Part shown: positions 30,884 through 32,543 of the stretch, piece after piece
How the letters are laid out: each line of letters starts with the position of its first letter
Position numbering within the stretch: the first letter of the stretch is position 1
NCBI GenBank assembly: GCA_964444975.1
Contig: CAYUJD010000039.1
Span: 1 to 32,543, forward strand
Direction of reading: 5' to 3'
Origin: VBAS01 sp964444975
GTDB lineage: Bacteria > Bacteroidota > Bacteroidia > Chitinophagales > Chitinophagaceae
DNA length: 32,543 bases
Program-made: the position numbers and the translations under genes
Notes under the pieces: generated by a model
The model's input: the letters and a program-made list of their open reading frames with translations, nothing else
Told to the model about the DNA's origin: nothing
The model's database searches: none

Positions 30884-32320
30884 ATGAGAAAGTTTCTCAC
30901 TTTGCCTTTTGTCTTTTGCTTATTGCTGATTGATCTTTCTTCGTGTAATGATGAAAAGAAAAAAGACCATTCACAACAGCAGCAACCAGGAACCGGCAAC
31001 CAGCTCTACACCTGCCCCATGCCGCAGGATTCGGTTTTCAGCGATAAACCCGGCACATGTCCCAAATGTGGAATGGATTTGATAAAGGTGGAGCAGGAAA
31101 ATCATTCGCAGCACCAGCAAGCGGGAACCGCCAACCAGAAACCCGCAGCCGCCGACCAGTACATCTGCCCCATGCACCCGGAGATTATAAAAGATAAACC
31201 CGGCGCTTGTCCCATTTGCGGAATGGATTTGGTGAAAAAAGAAACAGATGCAAAAAAGATTGAAGGCATTTCGCTGGAAACATTATTGAAGCCGGCCAAC
31301 CAGTATGTGGTGGCATCATTGCCATTGGTGGCGGCAAAATACAGCGAAGAGCCGGTGGAGATTGATGTACCGGGTTACACGGCGTACAACACTTCATCGG
31401 TGGGAACCATTGCGGCCCGTACCGGCGGAAGAATTGAAAAGCTCTATGTGAAGTACCGCTACCAGAAAATCGGCAAAGGCTGGAAGATAATGGACATTTA
31501 TAGTCCCGAGCTGGTGACAGCGCAGCAAAATCTTTTGTTTTTGCTGAAGAGCGACGCAGGCAACACATCAATGATTGAAGCAGCCAAACAGCGATTGTTA
31601 CTGCTTGGATTAACAGAGCCGCAGTTGACCCAGTTGATAAAAACCGGCCAGCCGATGATGACAGTTTCTGTGTACAGCAATTTTTCCGGGCATATACATG
31701 AAGCGGGAACAATGAGTGCTATATCATCGCAACCGGCAGAGATGGCAGCGGAAGTGCAGACTACACAGGAGCTGAATCTGAAAGAAGGCATGTATGTACA
31801 GAAAGGCCAGGCCGTGTTTTCGGTGTATGATCCAAACATACTCTGGATACTGCTGAATATTTACCCGCAGGATATGGCTTTTGTAAAAACAGGAGACAAA
31901 GTGCGGATTGTTCCGGAGTCGAAACCGGATAAAGATTTCCGTGCCACCATCAGTTACATAGAGCCCTTTTACAGAAAAGGAAGCAAGACGATTGCGGCAA
32001 GGGTGAATTTTGACAACAGCAGTTTGCAGCTGCCCATCGGCAGCCAGGTGAGGGCTACGGTTTTTTCGGGAGTGCATAAAGGATGGTGGTTGCCGAAAGA
32101 AGCGGTACTGTCGCTGGGCCTGGATAAAGTAGTATTTCTGAAAACAGAGAAAGGGTTCCGGGTGCATAAAATTGAAACAGTACATGTGCATAAGAAGCTG
32201 GTACAAGTAAAAAGCGGTTTGAATGAAAAGGATTCTGTGGCGGCGAATGCACAGTATTTGGTGGATAGCGAGAGTTTTGTGAAGGCAGGCTTCCTAACCC
32301 AACACCCCCAAACCCCCTGA
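30884..32320 (+). CDS. cusB: CusB-type RND periplasmic adaptor with two heavy-metal-binding modules
   Basis: The 478-residue precursor begins MRKFLTLPFVFCLLLIDLSSC with lipidated Cys21. Two heavy-metal-binding modules follow: YTCPMPQDS ... KPGTCPKCGMDLIK (42-68) and YICPMHPEI ... KPGACPICGMDLVK (93-118). The first has CPMPQ where the second has the usual CPMHP, so its His is missing. From about residue 135 come the CusB barrel-sandwich, helical hairpin and beta-barrel regions, with GRIEKLYVKYRYQKIGKGWK, IYSPELVTAQQNLL and LPIGSQVRATVFSG. The frame is open to 30722, but earlier starts overlap the channel gene and give no lipoprotein signal; ATG 30830 is the only serious rival. The last residues, about TQHPQTP, and the TGA come from a palindromic repeat. 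Confidence 0.92.
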   Translation: MRKFLTLPFVFCLLLIDLSSCNDEKKKDHSQQQQPGTGNQLYTCPMPQDSVFSDKPGTCPKCGMDLIKVEQENHSQHQQAGTANQKPAAADQYICPMHPEIIKDKPGACPICGMDLVKKETDAKKIEGISLETLLKPANQYVVASLPLVAAKYSEEPVEIDVPGYTAYNTSSVGTIAARTGGRIEKLYVKYRYQKIGKGWKIMDIYSPELVTAQQNLLFLLKSDAGNTSMIEAAKQRLLLLGLTEPQLTQLIKTGQPMMTVSVYSNFSGHIHEAGTMSAISSQPAEMAAEVQTTQELNLKEGMYVQKGQAVFSVYDPNILWILLNIYPQDMAFVKTGDKVRIVPESKPDKDFRATISYIEPFYRKGSKTIAARVNFDNSSLQLPIGSQVRATVFSGVHKGWWLPKEAVLSLGLDKVVFLKTEKGFRVHKIETVHVHKKLVQVKSGLNEKDSVAANAQYLVDSESFVKAGFLTQHPQTP

Positions 32321-32325
32321 AGGGG
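32314..32325. repeat. GC palindrome at the adaptor gene's 3' end
   Basis: CCCCT-GA-AGGGG is a perfect 5-bp inverted repeat, and the TGA stop of the adaptor gene lies within it (32318-32320). It is preceded by a C/A-rich lead (CCTAACCCAACACCCCCAAA). The element has the look of short dispersed repeats common between Bacteroidota genes; it may act as a weak terminator. Confidence 0.55.
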
Positions 32326-32378
32326 AATTTGGCAATGCACAAGGTTATCTTTTCGAAGAGCTCTTTAATAATTTGAAA

Positions 32379-32398
32379 GATTCTTTTTTGCAAGAATC
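32379..32398. repeat. Short inverted repeat downstream of the metal cluster
   Basis: GATTCTT (32379-32385) and AAGAATC (32392-32398) are a perfect 7-bp inverted repeat with a 6-nt loop. No T-run follows on the plus strand. A 10-bp palindrome AAGAGCTCTT lies just upstream at 32356-32365. Confidence 0.35.
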
Positions 32399-32477
32399 AA
32401 AAAGTGAAACTCAATTTATTTAATACTCCGGTAATTTTTCTGAAGGGATTGCTGAAGTTTATGTAAGAATGGGAGTA

Positions 32478-32485
32478 TAGGTTTG
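32478..32485 (+). promoter_or_regulatory. -7 promoter box for the gene entering at the window end
   Basis: TAGGTTTG fits TAnnTTTG and lies 23 nt before an ATG at 32509. Confidence 0.4.
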
Positions 32486-32508
32486 TTATTTTTCATCAAC
32501 TCAACTTT

Positions 32509-32543
32509 ATGGCTGAGTTTGAAAAAAATTCCAGGTTATTTTC
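32509..32543 (+). CDS. Start of a gene cut by the window end
   Basis: An ATG at 32509 opens a frame running to the last base, encoding MAEFEKNSRLF. It is preceded at a sensible distance by a -7 box and follows a gap of nearly 190 nt after the adaptor gene. Eleven residues are too few to name a family, and the call rests on promoter and position only. Confidence 0.4.
   Translation, partial: MAEFEKNSRLF

Overview
The window looks like chromosomal DNA from a Bacteroidota member, most like the Chitinophagaceae. Three things point there. Two secreted proteins end in type IX secretion (T9SS) sorting domains, one of type A and one of type B. Many genes are preceded by the Bacteroidota -7 promoter box TAnnTTTG(C) and lack a Shine-Dalgarno sequence. 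The gene families (DUF4954, Porin_10-like, HYC_CC_PP, DUF3347, CHRD) are typical of this phylum. The assignment is by gene content and motif recall; no search was run.

Positions 1-22,000 are mostly housekeeping and envelope genes. There is the end of an unknown gene, then a minus-strand pair glmS-DUF4954, a small membrane protein, mgtE divergent from a small SET-domain gene, and a CHRD lipoprotein downstream of mutS. These are followed by a signal-peptide protein, a T9SS-exported CotH-kinase protein, a membrane-anchored serine hydrolase, a TrmH-type RNA methyltransferase, a UbiA prenyltransferase, ruvX, an unknown lipoprotein, a large T9SS type-B protein on the minus strand, a purine nucleoside phosphorylase and a beta-barrel porin.

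Positions 22,000-32,320 form one plus-strand metal cluster, most likely for copper or silver. In order it encodes a HYC_CC_PP protein, a heavy-metal-associated (HMA) protein with a duplicated Cys-rich tail, a second HMA protein, a TlpA-like thioredoxin, an outer-membrane barrel-like protein, a second HYC_CC_PP protein, a DUF3347 lipoprotein, a CusA-type RND pump broken by a one-base frameshift, a TolC-type outer-membrane channel, and a CusB-type adaptor with two Cys-rich metal-binding modules. The likely job is to capture and shuttle metal in the periplasm and export it through a CusCBA pump. No regulator is visible.

The most unusual observation is a pair of tiny related reading frames. Each starts within 10 nt of a stop codon in the metal cluster, and they share AIV...CVxHL...WxQS; a hairpin can be drawn over the same DNA. 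Other points are near-leaderless promoters, non-ATG starts, and short palindromic or AT-rich repeats that have entered or ended coding sequences (mutS, ubiA, the methyltransferase and the adaptor). No stretch over about 300 bases lacks a gene. I saw no tRNA, rRNA, CRISPR array or insertion sequence.
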